Of a DNA stretch of 64,000 nucleotides, positions 36,600 to 45,275 are shown piece after piece. A program made the position numbers and the translations under genes. Origin of the DNA: Porticoccaceae bacterium (GTDB lineage: Bacteria; Pseudomonadota; Gammaproteobacteria; Pseudomonadales; Porticoccaceae); NCBI GenBank assembly GCA_021773435.1, contig JAJFKC010000045.1, positions 1 to 64,000 of the forward strand, in the 5' to 3' direction. The first letter of the stretch is position 1; each line of letters begins with the position of its first letter. A model generated the notes under the pieces. It worked only from the letters and a program-made list of their open reading frames with translations. It was not told the DNA's origin and ran no database searches.

Positions 36600-37417
36600 T
36601 GAAAAACCTGCCAAATCTAATTGGGCTGATTGCCCTGGCCTTTGTTACAAACCTTGCGCTTGCCGATGAAACCGACGTTGAACAAATCGTTAGCAAGGCG
36701 AACCATATTGCCTTTTATCAGGGTAAAGATGGCCGCGCCGAATCCCGTATGTTGATCACCGACGGCGGCGGCAATAGGCAGGTCCGGCAATTTACTATTT
36801 TGCGCAAAGACCGCCTTACCAAAGACAACAGCACACAGAATGACGCTGACCAGGATTTCCTGGTCTTATTTAGCCGACCGGCAGATGTGCGCAATACCCT
36901 GTTTCGCGTCGTCAAACATACCGACACCGATGATGACCGCTGGCTGTACCTGCCCGGCCTGGATCTAGTCAAACGAATATCCTCCGGCGATAAAAGAACC
37001 AGTTTCGTCGGCTCCCATTTCTTTTATGAAGACATCTCAGGTCGCAGCCTGACAGCGGATAAACATAAATTGATCGAAACTACCGATCAACACTACGTCG
37101 TTAACAATATTCCGCTAGACCCCAATAGCGTTGAATTCGCGTCCTACACGGTATGGATCGACAAACATAATTGGATGCCGGTAAAAACTGAATACACCGA
37201 TGCAGCTGGCAAGGTTTATCGCCGCATCGAAGCGCTAAAAATAGAAGATATCGATGGTTTTGCCACCGCTACCCGGATGCAGGCCTCCGATCTGCGCTCA
37301 GGTGGCTCGACCCTCACCGAAATGCGCTCTATCCAGTACGACCTGGGTTTACCGGACGATATTTTTTCCGAGCGCTCTCTGCGTAACCCACCTCAACAAT
37401 GGTTCAAACGGAAATAA
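36599..37417 (+). CDS. Outer-membrane lipoprotein-sorting (LolA-like) protein
   Basis: 272 residues with an N-terminal signal peptide (cleavage after ...NLALA). The core has the LolA/LppX-like fold pattern common beside MMPL transporters: MLITDGGGNRQVRQFTIL, WLYLPGLDLVKRISSGDKRTSF, GSHFFYEDI and a strand-rich C-terminus. It could ferry a hydrophobic substrate across the periplasm between the MMPL protein and the barrel. Its ATG overlaps the MMPL stop, and the barrel gene follows after 7 bases. Confidence 0.8.
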   Translation: MKNLPNLIGLIALAFVTNLALADETDVEQIVSKANHIAFYQGKDGRAESRMLITDGGGNRQVRQFTILRKDRLTKDNSTQNDADQDFLVLFSRPADVRNTLFRVVKHTDTDDDRWLYLPGLDLVKRISSGDKRTSFVGSHFFYEDISGRSLTADKHKLIETTDQHYVVNNIPLDPNSVEFASYTVWIDKHNWMPVKTEYTDAAGKVYRRIEALKIEDIDGFATATRMQASDLRSGGSTLTEMRSIQYDLGLPDDIFSERSLRNPPQQWFKRK

Positions 37418-37424
37418 CAGCACA

Positions 37425-38774
37425 ATGCTAATCACTCGCCAGCTTGCGCTAATTGCACTCTTGCTACTTTGTCCGGCACTAGCTTCTGCTCTACAGCCTT
37501 CTGAAAACATGACTCAAACGGATAGTTGGAGCGAAAGCGAAGGAAATGCGTGGGATAACGAAGACTGGGGCAGCGACGAGGAACCCGAACACATCATTCA
37601 CGGTTTCGTCGAAGCCGCTTACGGAACCCGCCTACACAGCAATCAATGGCTAGATCGACACGACACCCTCAACGAAGCGCGCTTACGTCTCGACTATTCC
37701 CACTACTTTGGCGCAGTCTATGGCAGCTACAAGGGTGATTTCCTGGTCGACGACCTGGCCTGGAACGGCCCCCTAATCGAAAACCACACCCGTGAAGCCT
37801 TGTTGCGGTTTTCCCTGGGTGCAAACAGCGACATTCAGCTCGGTCGCCAGATACTCACCTGGGGCACCGGTGATTTAGTCTTTCTTAACGACCTCTTCCC
37901 TAAAGACTGGGTAGCGTTTTTTTCAGGTCGGGAAATGGAATACCTGAAAGCGCCATCCGACGCGATCAAATTCAGCTACTTCAATAAACTCGCCAATATA
38001 GACCTCGTGTGGAGTCCAGAATTTGATCCCGATACCTATATGCGCGGAGAACGATTTAGCTATTTTTCACCGCTTGCTGACAGTATCGTCGCCGCGCCAC
38101 CCAGGCTTTCCGTTGACGAGCCAGATACTGGCCTGGACGATGGCGAACTGGCACTGCGACTTTACAAAACTATCAAAGGTTACGAGTGGGCTGTGTATGG
38201 TTATCACGGTTACTTCAAAAGTCCTGTCGGCTTTGACCCCAAAAGTGGACTCAATTATTTCCCAAAACTTTCCTCCCTGGGTGCCAGTGTACGCGGCACA
38301 GTTATGCGTGGCATCGGTAATATGGAAATTGCCTGGTACCAGTCTGAGCAAGACCGGGACGGCACCGACCCGTTTATTCCCAATAGCCAATTACGCTTTT
38401 TAAGCGGCTACGAACAAGAGCTAATCACTCGCCTCACCCTGAGTTTGCAGTACTATCTGGAATGGACTCAGGATTATGACCAGCTAAAAGATAATTCTCT
38501 GCTATCGGATAAAGAACCCGAAGAATATCGGCAAGTGCTCACTACCCGAATCAACTACCGCTCCCCCCAGGAAAAATTAACACTTTCACTGTTTTTGTTT
38601 TATTCTCCTACGGATGATGATTTTTTTGCCTTACCAAGAATTATTTATCGACTGTCCGATTCATGGTCCAGCGAAGTCGGCATGAACATTATGGGTGGCA
38701 AAGAGAATTTTACTTTCTTTGGCCAGTTTGAAGAAAACAGCAGTGTCTTTACCCGAATAAGATATAGCTTTTGA
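37425..38774 (+). CDS. Outer-membrane beta-barrel protein (DUF1302-like)
   Basis: 449 residues from ATG 37425; the longer upstream frame overlaps the preceding gene and lacks the signal peptide. Signal: LALIALLLLCPALASAL. Alternating strands, the motif LGRQILTWGTGDLVFLNDLFP and a C-terminal Phe (TRIRYSF) mark a Bam-assembled barrel. The same module (RQxxWG/TWG) occurs in the DUF1302 gene at 48.3 kb. It probably provides the outer-membrane part of the MMPL-LolA-like system. Confidence 0.8.
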   Translation: MLITRQLALIALLLLCPALASALQPSENMTQTDSWSESEGNAWDNEDWGSDEEPEHIIHGFVEAAYGTRLHSNQWLDRHDTLNEARLRLDYSHYFGAVYGSYKGDFLVDDLAWNGPLIENHTREALLRFSLGANSDIQLGRQILTWGTGDLVFLNDLFPKDWVAFFSGREMEYLKAPSDAIKFSYFNKLANIDLVWSPEFDPDTYMRGERFSYFSPLADSIVAAPPRLSVDEPDTGLDDGELALRLYKTIKGYEWAVYGYHGYFKSPVGFDPKSGLNYFPKLSSLGASVRGTVMRGIGNMEIAWYQSEQDRDGTDPFIPNSQLRFLSGYEQELITRLTLSLQYYLEWTQDYDQLKDNSLLSDKEPEEYRQVLTTRINYRSPQEKLTLSLFLFYSPTDDDFFALPRIIYRLSDSWSSEVGMNIMGGKENFTFFGQFEENSSVFTRIRYSF

Positions 38775-38829
38775 TAAACGACCCTCGACTTGAAAGTGAC
38801 AAACCCAGGCTTATTTACCGGAGAACACC

Positions 38830-39201
38830 ATGACCAACGCCCAACAATTTATTCAACAAGCCAAAGCCAAAGTGCGCTGCATTGAACTCCCACAAGCCCG
38901 TAAACTACTCAGCAGCGGCAATATCACTTTGCTCGATGTCAGAGAAAAAATAGAACATGACGCAGGTCATATCGAAGGTTCAAAACATATTTCTCGCGGC
39001 GTGCTAGAAATGCAGATTGAAAACCACCCGGATTTTCAGAACAAAGACGCGGCCGTTATTGTCTACTGCAAATCCGGTGGCCGCTCTGCCCTCGCTACAG
39101 CGACACTTCAGGAGATGGGGTTTACTCAGCTCTACAGCCTCGAAGGTGGTTTTGACGGCTGGAGCAAAGATCAGGCGGTACCAGAAGGCATTAACGATTA
39201 A
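38830..39201 (+). CDS. Rhodanese-like sulfurtransferase
   Basis: Single rhodanese domain, 123 residues. The active-site Cys sits in IVYCKSGGRSALA (about 78-90), preceded by LLDVREKIEHDAGHIEGSKHI (CH2A-like). GGAGAA lies before the start. It transfers sulfane sulfur to an acceptor. It lies upstream of a deleted blh-type gene and of two YeeE/YedE genes, the set found in persulfide/sulfur-detoxification clusters. Confidence 0.92.
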   Translation: MTNAQQFIQQAKAKVRCIELPQARKLLSSGNITLLDVREKIEHDAGHIEGSKHISRGVLEMQIENHPDFQNKDAAVIVYCKSGGRSALATATLQEMGFTQLYSLEGGFDGWSKDQAVPEGIND

Positions 39202-39380
39202 TTGATCATTTATCGAGACGGGTTATACCTGCTAAGTCTCCTCCACGCGCAACGTCAGTAAGTCCGGTTTTAAAAACCGGAACCTGGAATCAACCTGCTC
39301 TTTCTTTCGATTGAAAAAAACATAAGAACAAGCCATTTATTCCTGATTAAGACCAAAAAGGATCACAAACTGCTTCCATA

Positions 39381-39406
39381 TATATTAGATTATGATAATA
39401 TACTAA
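39381..39406. promoter_or_regulatory. AT-rich palindromic operator overlapping a -10 element
   Basis: ATTATGATAAT (39389-39399) is an 11-bp palindrome flanked by TTAG and CTAA. A TATACT (39399-39404) that could be a -10 box overlaps its right side. ArsR-type sulfide/persulfide repressors such as BigR bind AT-rich palindromes before blh-rhodanese-YeeE/YedE operons; assignment to such a regulator here is inference. The gene just downstream is a deletion remnant. Confidence 0.45.
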
Positions 39407-39433
39407 CTTAATGTGACACCAACTCACGCGGGA

Positions 39434-39665
39434 ATGAGCATGATGGAAGTAAAGACTTATTTTGATCAGGACACAGCCACCTTCACTCATCTGGTCTGGG
39501 ACGATAAGTCCATGCAGGCAGCGATTATCGATCCGTTGAGCGCACACTGGGCTTCCCGGTAACCAGCGCCTGCTCCTTTATTACGACTATCCCAAAGCCG
39601 GTGCCTTCCCACCGCCCGAAAGCAACGGCGTTTCCTATCTAAAAACACCCCTTAATAAACTCTAA
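39434..39665 (+). pseudogene. Internally deleted Blh-type metallo-beta-lactamase-fold gene
   Basis: The 5' part reads MSMMEVKTYFDQDTATFTHL...AAIIDP, the typical start of Blh/ETHE1-like sulfur dioxygenase-type MBL proteins, and stops at 39560. In another frame the following bases read PPPESNGVSYLKTPLNKL, the typical C-terminal tail (NGV-YLK-PLN), ending at 39665. About 70 of roughly 290 residues remain; the metal-binding HxHxDH core is missing. The simplest reading is an out-of-frame internal deletion. Confidence 0.8.
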
Positions 39666-39677
39666 CTGGAGCAATTA

Positions 39678-40100
39678 ATGCACCCTTTTATTTTAGCCAC
39701 CCTCGGTGGCTGGCTCATCGGCATTGCCGCTGTCATGATGATGGGACTCAAGGGCCGCATCAGCGGTGTTAGTGGCATTTTGACCGGTGCCCTAACCGAA
39801 CCCGCTGACGAACGACTTTGGCGCTTGCTGTTTGTTGTTGGCATCATTATTGGCGGGGCCATCCCGGTAGCGCTATCCGTGGATTTTAAGCCACCAGAGC
39901 CAGACGCCAGCGTCCTGATAATTATCATCGGTGGTTTGCTGGTCGGCCTTGGCACTGGCCTGGGTAGTGGCTGCACCAGCGGCCACGGCATTTGTGGTAT
40001 TTCCCGTCTGTCACCGCGCTCGATTGTCGCCACCTGTACCTTTATGGCCGCCGGTTTTATTTGCGTCTATCTACTTCGTCATGTCTTTGGAGTGTTGTGA
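39678..40100 (+). CDS. YeeE/YedE family half-transporter, N-terminal subunit
   Basis: 140 residues, about four membrane helices. Signature GSGCTSGHGICGISRLSPRS (about 95-114) holds the Cys of YeeE/YedE (SoxT/TsuA-like) sulfur-compound transporters. It probably moves thiosulfate or another sulfur species through the inner membrane together with the next gene, whose ATG begins 1 base after its stop. Confidence 0.9.
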   Translation: MHPFILATLGGWLIGIAAVMMMGLKGRISGVSGILTGALTEPADERLWRLLFVVGIIIGGAIPVALSVDFKPPEPDASVLIIIIGGLLVGLGTGLGSGCTSGHGICGISRLSPRSIVATCTFMAAGFICVYLLRHVFGVL

Positions 40101-40101
40101 T

Positions 40102-40533
40102 ATGAGTCATCAAAAAGCAGGCAAGCTGATTTCTGCCCTGGCATCCGGGATTGTCTTCGGTCTGGGTATGGCGGTCTCTGGCATGACCAATACCGACCGC
40201 ATCCAGGGTTTCCTCGATATCGCTGGGCAATGGGATCCTACCCTTGCCTTTGTTATGGGCAGTGGGCTGCTGGTCACTTTTATCGGCTATAAATTCGTAC
40301 TGAAAAACCCGACACCACTCTTTGCCGATACTTTCGCCGTCCCGACCCGAACCGATATCGATAAAGCCCTGCTAATCGGCGCGATTATGTTTGGTACCGG
40401 CTGGGGGCTAGTTGGTTACTGCCCCGGCCCCGCCATTGCCGGTTTAAGTTATGGTTATAGCTCTACGCTGCTTTTTGTGCCGGTCATGGTCCTTGGTTTG
40501 CTGCTCGCCAAACCCCTGGGTAAGCTTTTATAG
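40102..40533 (+). CDS. YeeE/YedE family half-transporter, C-terminal subunit (DUF6691-like)
   Basis: 143 residues from ATG 40102; the upstream in-frame extension overlaps the first subunit. About four helices, with FGLGMAVSGMTN near the start and GTGWGLVGYCPGPAIAGL (Cys about 110) near the end, the conserved partner motif. Together the two halves equal one full-length YeeE. It closes the sulfur cluster. Confidence 0.9.
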   Translation: MSHQKAGKLISALASGIVFGLGMAVSGMTNTDRIQGFLDIAGQWDPTLAFVMGSGLLVTFIGYKFVLKNPTPLFADTFAVPTRTDIDKALLIGAIMFGTGWGLVGYCPGPAIAGLSYGYSSTLLFVPVMVLGLLLAKPLGKLL

Positions 40534-41073
40534 CACCCGCCTATAGCACCAGCCTAACAACAGCAGTCCGGTCAAGGGATTTGCCGGACTTGAACCAGGC
40601 ACACAGTTACATACACAGCCAGGCACAGCTTTAGAACCCCCCTCCTTTTCTAAAAAGTCCTACCTTTATTCTGCTCAATTTATCGTCCACTGCCCACCAC
40701 ATTCGCCCGCCACATCTGCGGTCCCAGTGTGGCAGCTTGTCCCGATTACCACCCCCTGAAAATACCCACTCGACTAATTGAAAAATCAAAAAATCTATTC
40801 CAACGCTCATAAGCCAATAGCTTTGGTAATATTTATTCCTCTATACTCCGAAGCTTAGAATATAAACATAACTATAAAGAGTGAGGCTAACACCCAACAC
40901 TGCGGGCTATTCCCGCCCTAAACTGACTCATTACTTATCCGACGCGGCGAAGCACGCATTGTTAATTTCAGAAACGAAATGCATCCAAAACTGCAAAACC
41001 ATCGCCCTCGGTAATCCCTCACCCTCGGAAATTAAAGTTTTAAATAATCAACACCAACTAAGGATGAACAACC
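40534..41073. other. Intergenic region before the amidohydrolase gene
   Basis: 540 bases. An AGTCCGG/CCGGACT hairpin (40565-40590), with inner pairing CAA/TTG, follows the sulfur cluster but has no T-tract. The rest is AT-rich; a rightward 66-codon frame (40881-41081) is not convincing. AAGGA lies upstream of the amidohydrolase start. Confidence 0.4.
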
Positions 41074-42444
41074 ATGGCTAAAGATATTGTATTGCGCAAT
41101 GTTCGACTGATAGACGGGATCGCGGATCAAGCCCGTGACAATGTATCCATTGTTATCAGTGGCGATCGCATCAAAGCGATTACTACTGATGGCGGCCCTT
41201 CTGGGCCAAATGTGGAAGTCATCGACCTGGCGGGTAAAACCGTGATGCCGGGGCTGATCGACACTCACGTCCATAGCACCCTGGTCAGCGATATCGACCT
41301 GTCATTATTTCTGGCAACGGGCGTCACCACCGCTCGTGACGTCGGTGGCCGACTCGATAAAGTGCTTACTTTGCGGGAACGCCTGAGTAAAGGCGAAGTC
41401 CTCGGCCCACGACTTTTTGTCTGTGGGCCGCTACTGGATGGCGGCCACAAAACCTTTCCAGACGGAGCCTTCGGGGAAATTCTCGATACCGTAACCTCGG
41501 TGGAGGCTGCCCCAGGGAAGATCAATTCATTACTGGATGCTGGTGTCGATGGTATAAAACTGTATTTTGGGATGACACCCGACATCATGGAGGCCTGCTT
41601 AAACACCGTCGACAAGCAGGTTCCGGTGACCGGACATATCGGCGCAACGACAGCCATTGAAGCCATCAAGCTGGGTATCGATGGCCTGGAGCATATGTGG
41701 ATTTCACCCTACAACAACATTTGCCCGGTAGAAATGCGCTTTGGCCCTGAAATGTCGATGATGAGTTCGAGGTTCCCGAAGGTCACGTTCCAGGGCTGGG
41801 AAGAGGCTGATCTCCAGGGACCTGGCGCTCAGGAGCTGTTTAACTTAATGGCTGAGAAGCAGGTCAAAATGGGCACTACCCTCGATCTTCTGTGGGTAGA
41901 CAACATTGGTATCGAAGAAGCTTTGAAAGACACCGACCGAATCTATATTCCTGAATCAGGTTTAGCGCATCAGCGTTCTCTGGCCAAGGTCGTGAAGGCC
42001 GGTGAAGAATGGGATATTCACACCGGTTACCCGCCCGGTAATGGCAAAAAAGCGCTGGAGAAACAAAAAGAAGCGGTGCGGATTCTTCATGATAAAGGCG
42101 GTGTGATTGTTGGCGGCACCGACTGCTGTGGCATCGCCTATCCGCCCCCCGGCTTTGCCCTGTGGCGGGAAGCGGAATTACTGGCTGATGCAATCGGTGA
42201 TATGGCCGCGCTCAAAGCCATTACCGCCTCTGCGGCATCAGCCCTGCGCAAGGAAGACGAGCTGGGCACCATTAAGCCCGGTTGCTACGCTGATATTCTA
42301 GTGCTTGAAAAAGATCCGTCGGAAGATGTGAAAAACTTGCGCAGCCTTGAGCGGGTCTTCCGCAGCGGCGTTGAATATGATCCTAAGGGCTTGCTCGCGG
42401 CTTACCCGGCGCGAGATTTCGATAATCTGGGGATGGCTTCTTAG
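41074..42444 (+). CDS. Metal-dependent amidohydrolase (imidazolonepropionase-like)
   Basis: 456 residues of the amidohydrolase superfamily. MPGLIDTHVHST carries the first metal HxH (about 64-66), and VDGIKLY, VTGHIGA and GGTDCCG carry the further Lys/His/Asp ligands. The C-terminal GTIKPGCYADILVLEKDP is the usual composite beta-domain. It probably hydrolyses a cyclic amide or a peptide-like or organophosphate-like compound; the substrate is not evident. It appears to be a single-gene unit. Confidence 0.87.
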   Translation: MAKDIVLRNVRLIDGIADQARDNVSIVISGDRIKAITTDGGPSGPNVEVIDLAGKTVMPGLIDTHVHSTLVSDIDLSLFLATGVTTARDVGGRLDKVLTLRERLSKGEVLGPRLFVCGPLLDGGHKTFPDGAFGEILDTVTSVEAAPGKINSLLDAGVDGIKLYFGMTPDIMEACLNTVDKQVPVTGHIGATTAIEAIKLGIDGLEHMWISPYNNICPVEMRFGPEMSMMSSRFPKVTFQGWEEADLQGPGAQELFNLMAEKQVKMGTTLDLLWVDNIGIEEALKDTDRIYIPESGLAHQRSLAKVVKAGEEWDIHTGYPPGNGKKALEKQKEAVRILHDKGGVIVGGTDCCGIAYPPPGFALWREAELLADAIGDMAALKAITASAASALRKEDELGTIKPGCYADILVLEKDPSEDVKNLRSLERVFRSGVEYDPKGLLAAYPARDFDNLGMAS

Positions 42445-42496
42445 GGGCTTTTAACACCAACTCCAAACAGCGCTCAGCCCGTAACAATAAATTCGG

Positions 42497-42754
42497 CTAC
42501 TTGTTTTTGTACTGAGCCTGCCTGCGCTGACGTTCGAGGTCGTCTTCACGACGGCTTCGGGCGATCTGGCCGATGGCCCGCTCCAACTCCATTTCCAGTT
42601 CTTTCATGGCCAGACGCACCGGGTGCAAATTGGGATGGCCCGGCGGTTCTTTGATCCCGGCAGCGTAACTGGCCTGTAAGTTATCTGTTGCCTCTAATAC
42701 CGGTTTAAGCTGGTTGAGCAATCGTTGGGCCTTATCAAAATCCTGGGTGGGCAT
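42497..42754 (-). CDS. Small uncharacterised helical protein
   Basis: 85 residues, rich in charged helices, ending in a basic run (RSRREDDLERQRRQAQYKNK) with likely coiled-coil character. No domain recognised. It lies leftward, 87 bases downstream of the DUF35 gene and on the same strand, so it may be the last gene of that unit. Confidence 0.5.
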   Translation of the reverse strand: MPTQDFDKAQRLLNQLKPVLEATDNLQASYAAGIKEPPGHPNLHPVRLAMKELEMELERAIGQIARSRREDDLERQRRQAQYKNK

Positions 42755-42841
42755 GGGCTTACCTTTCTAGCTATCTACTCTATTTTTTCTGCCTACCTGT
42801 TGCGCAATTTTGTTTCGAACGACACAGGCTAACTCATTAAA

Positions 42842-43366
42842 TCACGCTGACTCGGGATAACGCCAGGGCGTTTCAGGTTGCTCGGCATTTTCGTCCAGCG
42901 TCCACAGGGGAATCGATACCCCTTCTCCGGCATCTTTGAAGACAATACGCAGCCGACTGCCAATACCCACCTGCGTGACCAATTCCGGTGGCGCCAGGTC
43001 ACCTTCTGCGGTGGCAAGATTACCAGTAATGCGTAAAGCCTCATGCTCGGTGGGCTGGCCAAGCTGGGTATCGAGATCGACCAGCACCAGCATATAGGGC
43101 GCGTAGTCTCGAAATACCGGCTGTATGGCTTGATAGACTTCACCATAGGAATGCAGCGTGCCCTCACCTGCAACGGGTGCCCAGGTGGCATCGGCACTGG
43201 CGCACCAGGGGCAGGCGGTGGTTGGTGGGTAACGCAGCAAAGCGCAGTGATCACATTTTTGCAGATGCAATTGATGATTGGCGCAGTGGCCAAAAAATTC
43301 CTGGTTCTCTTTATCCAGATCGCTGATCCGGATATTCATGCCAAGATATTCGCCTTTGACGGTCAT
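42842..43366 (-). CDS. DUF35 OB-fold, zinc-ribbon protein (thiolase partner)
   Basis: 174 residues. The rubredoxin-like zinc ribbon CDHC...CPWC (about 38-41, 52-55) is followed by an OB-fold with EGTLHSYGEVYQ and DYAPYMLVLVDLD. DUF35 proteins form complexes with SCP2-type thiolases; in steroid degraders such a pair cleaves a side-chain C-C bond. The thiolase gene lies just upstream on the same strand, 44 bases away. Confidence 0.88.
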   Translation of the reverse strand: MTVKGEYLGMNIRISDLDKENQEFFGHCANHQLHLQKCDHCALLRYPPTTACPWCASADATWAPVAGEGTLHSYGEVYQAIQPVFRDYAPYMLVLVDLDTQLGQPTEHEALRITGNLATAEGDLAPPELVTQVGIGSRLRIVFKDAGEGVSIPLWTLDENAEQPETPWRYPESA

Positions 43367-43410
43367 AGTGTTTTTCCTAAAAAGATATACCGAATATTAT
43401 TTAGCTTAAT

Positions 43411-44670
43411 CTAGCCTTTAGCCATAACCATGGCCGAGCCGGTTTGTGGCCCCGCCCAACCCAGGTTGGCGGTGAGTTCCGGCGCTTTAATCTGGCGACA
43501 TCCACCTTCGCTATAGTCATAGGTATGTTGACGCTGACCGCCCCGGCCGATGGGGCAAGAATCATCAATCTCACCGCGAAGCTGGCGAACATTCTCAATG
43601 ACCATATTCAGGCCATGAGTATAACCTTCGCACAAATGCCCGCCGCTGGTATTGTTGGGCCGCTTGCCACCCAGGCGCATGGTGCCATTGCTCACGTAAT
43701 CGCCGCCTTCACCCTTCTTGCAAAAACCGTAGTCTTCCAGCTGCAACATAGTGGTAAAGGTAAAGGCATCGTAGGAACCAGTTACATCGATATCCTCCGG
43801 CCCCACCCCGGCATTGGGCCAGAGGATGTCTTTGCCGTAATACCCGGCCGTGGTTGAAATAGGCCCGTGCTGATAATGCATATCGGTGCGCGGCTTGCTG
43901 CAGCGCCCTACGACAGACTGAATCAAGGCCGGACGATGACGACAATCTCGCGCACGCTCAGCGCTAGTGACAATAATGCAATTGCCGTTATCAGTCTCGA
44001 CACAGCAATCCAACAGATGCAGTGGCTTGACGATCATCCGACTATTCAGGACGTCATCCACTGTGACGCGCTTTTTATAATAGGCCTTGGGGTTATTTGA
44101 CGCGTGCTCGCTGTGAATCACTTTGACCATGGCTATCTGCTCAGGCGTCGTGCCGTAGTCATACATATGCCGCATAAAGGACTGGCTAAACATTTGTCCG
44201 GCGCTCATCAGGCCATAGGCCCGGCCAAACAAGCCGCCACTACTCAGTGGCGCTCGACCACCGGCACCCCCAGTACCGCCGATTCGAATCTGGGAATAGC
44301 CATTCATAGCGCGAAAGATCGCCACGGTTTTACACATCCCGGCTTCAATCACACCAATGGCGATGCCGATCAGGGCTTCAGTTGACGAGCCACCACCGTA
44401 AACATCCATATAAAAATTTGGCCGTATACCAAGATCCCCCGCGATAACCGTGGAGGGCGTGGAATCATTATTTGAATAGGACAACAGCCCATCGACATCT
44501 CCTGGCTCTAGCCCGGCATCCTCCATAGCCGCCCGCACAGCGCGAGTGCCCAGAGTTCGGGTGGTGCAGCCTGATCCCCTCATAAACTCGGTTTCGCCCA
44601 CCCCGGCAATGGCGTATTTACCCCGAAGATGCTTACTGGTTGTTACATCAATATCGTCTGCCATAAGCAC
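43411..44670 (-). CDS. SCP2-type thiolase / lipid-transfer protein
   Basis: 419 residues with a thiolase fold: AIAGVGETEFMRGSG at the N-terminus, the EAGMCKTVAIFRAMN helix where normal thiolases have their nucleophilic Cys region, and a C-terminal GHLCEGYTHGLN with His and Cys. The layout matches Ltp/ketoacyl-CoA thiolase-like proteins that work with DUF35 partners. Probably thiolysis or retro-aldol cleavage of a CoA ester. It overlaps no neighbour; the DUF35 gene follows. Confidence 0.87.
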   Translation of the reverse strand: MLMADDIDVTTSKHLRGKYAIAGVGETEFMRGSGCTTRTLGTRAVRAAMEDAGLEPGDVDGLLSYSNNDSTPSTVIAGDLGIRPNFYMDVYGGGSSTEALIGIAIGVIEAGMCKTVAIFRAMNGYSQIRIGGTGGAGGRAPLSSGGLFGRAYGLMSAGQMFSQSFMRHMYDYGTTPEQIAMVKVIHSEHASNNPKAYYKKRVTVDDVLNSRMIVKPLHLLDCCVETDNGNCIIVTSAERARDCRHRPALIQSVVGRCSKPRTDMHYQHGPISTTAGYYGKDILWPNAGVGPEDIDVTGSYDAFTFTTMLQLEDYGFCKKGEGGDYVSNGTMRLGGKRPNNTSGGHLCEGYTHGLNMVIENVRQLRGEIDDSCPIGRGGQRQHTYDYSEGGCRQIKAPELTANLGWAGPQTGSAMVMAKG

Positions 44671-44835
44671 TGAAACCCCGTTTATTGATCGTTTTAAATT
44701 AGCTGGTAAGAAAGAGTGTAGCGACTTGGCGCGGCGACGACCATATCGAAAAATAGCTGGTTGTTATAAATAATTGCGTCTTTTTTGGATCTCGTGCGTC
44801 TTAACGACTGATTCCACCCAATAGGAGGCAAAACG

Positions 44836-45258
44836 ATGCGCATACAACTGGCACTCAATGTAGCTAATCTTAGCGAGGCTATAGACTATTATTCAAAACT
44901 GTTTGGCACAGCGCCCAACAAAATACGTGACGGCTATGCTAATTTCAGTATCGATTCGCCAGCCTTAAAGCTGGTGCTGTTTGAAAACCCGTATACTGAC
45001 GAGCGACTGAATCATCTCGGTGTCGAAGTATTCGATTCGGAACAGGTGACGATGGCTAAAGAGCGCTTGTCCGCGAGTGGCATACTCAATGAAGTTCAGG
45101 TTAACGAGACCTGTTGTCACGCCACTCAGGACAAGGTTTGGTCCACTGAACCTCAGGGCTTGCGCTGGGAGTGGTACCGTATCACCAACGAAGCACCTGA
45201 ACTCGGCGTCAATGCTTCAGCATGCTGTACCCAGAGAAAACGCCTGGCACAACCATAA
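44836..45258 (+). CDS. ArsI/CadI-like VOC-family metalloenzyme
   Basis: 140 residues, one vicinal-oxygen-chelate unit pair. ETCCHATQDKVW holds the vicinal Cys93-Cys94 of ArsI C-As lyases, and His60 in LNHLGVEV is a likely metal ligand. A second vicinal pair, Cys130-Cys131, lies near the C-terminus. It may demethylate organoarsenicals such as MAs(III) or bind cadmium. GGAGG precedes the start. No arsR, arsM or arsB is nearby; a SigZ-like gene follows after 17 bases. Confidence 0.85.
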   Translation: MRIQLALNVANLSEAIDYYSKLFGTAPNKIRDGYANFSIDSPALKLVLFENPYTDERLNHLGVEVFDSEQVTMAKERLSASGILNEVQVNETCCHATQDKVWSTEPQGLRWEWYRITNEAPELGVNASACCTQRKRLAQP

Positions 45259-45275
45259 TCGACTATGCTCACAGG

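Noticed and set aside
40881-41081. 66-codon frame before the amidohydrolase gene
   Set aside because: No family match, and it overlaps the better supported amidohydrolase start.
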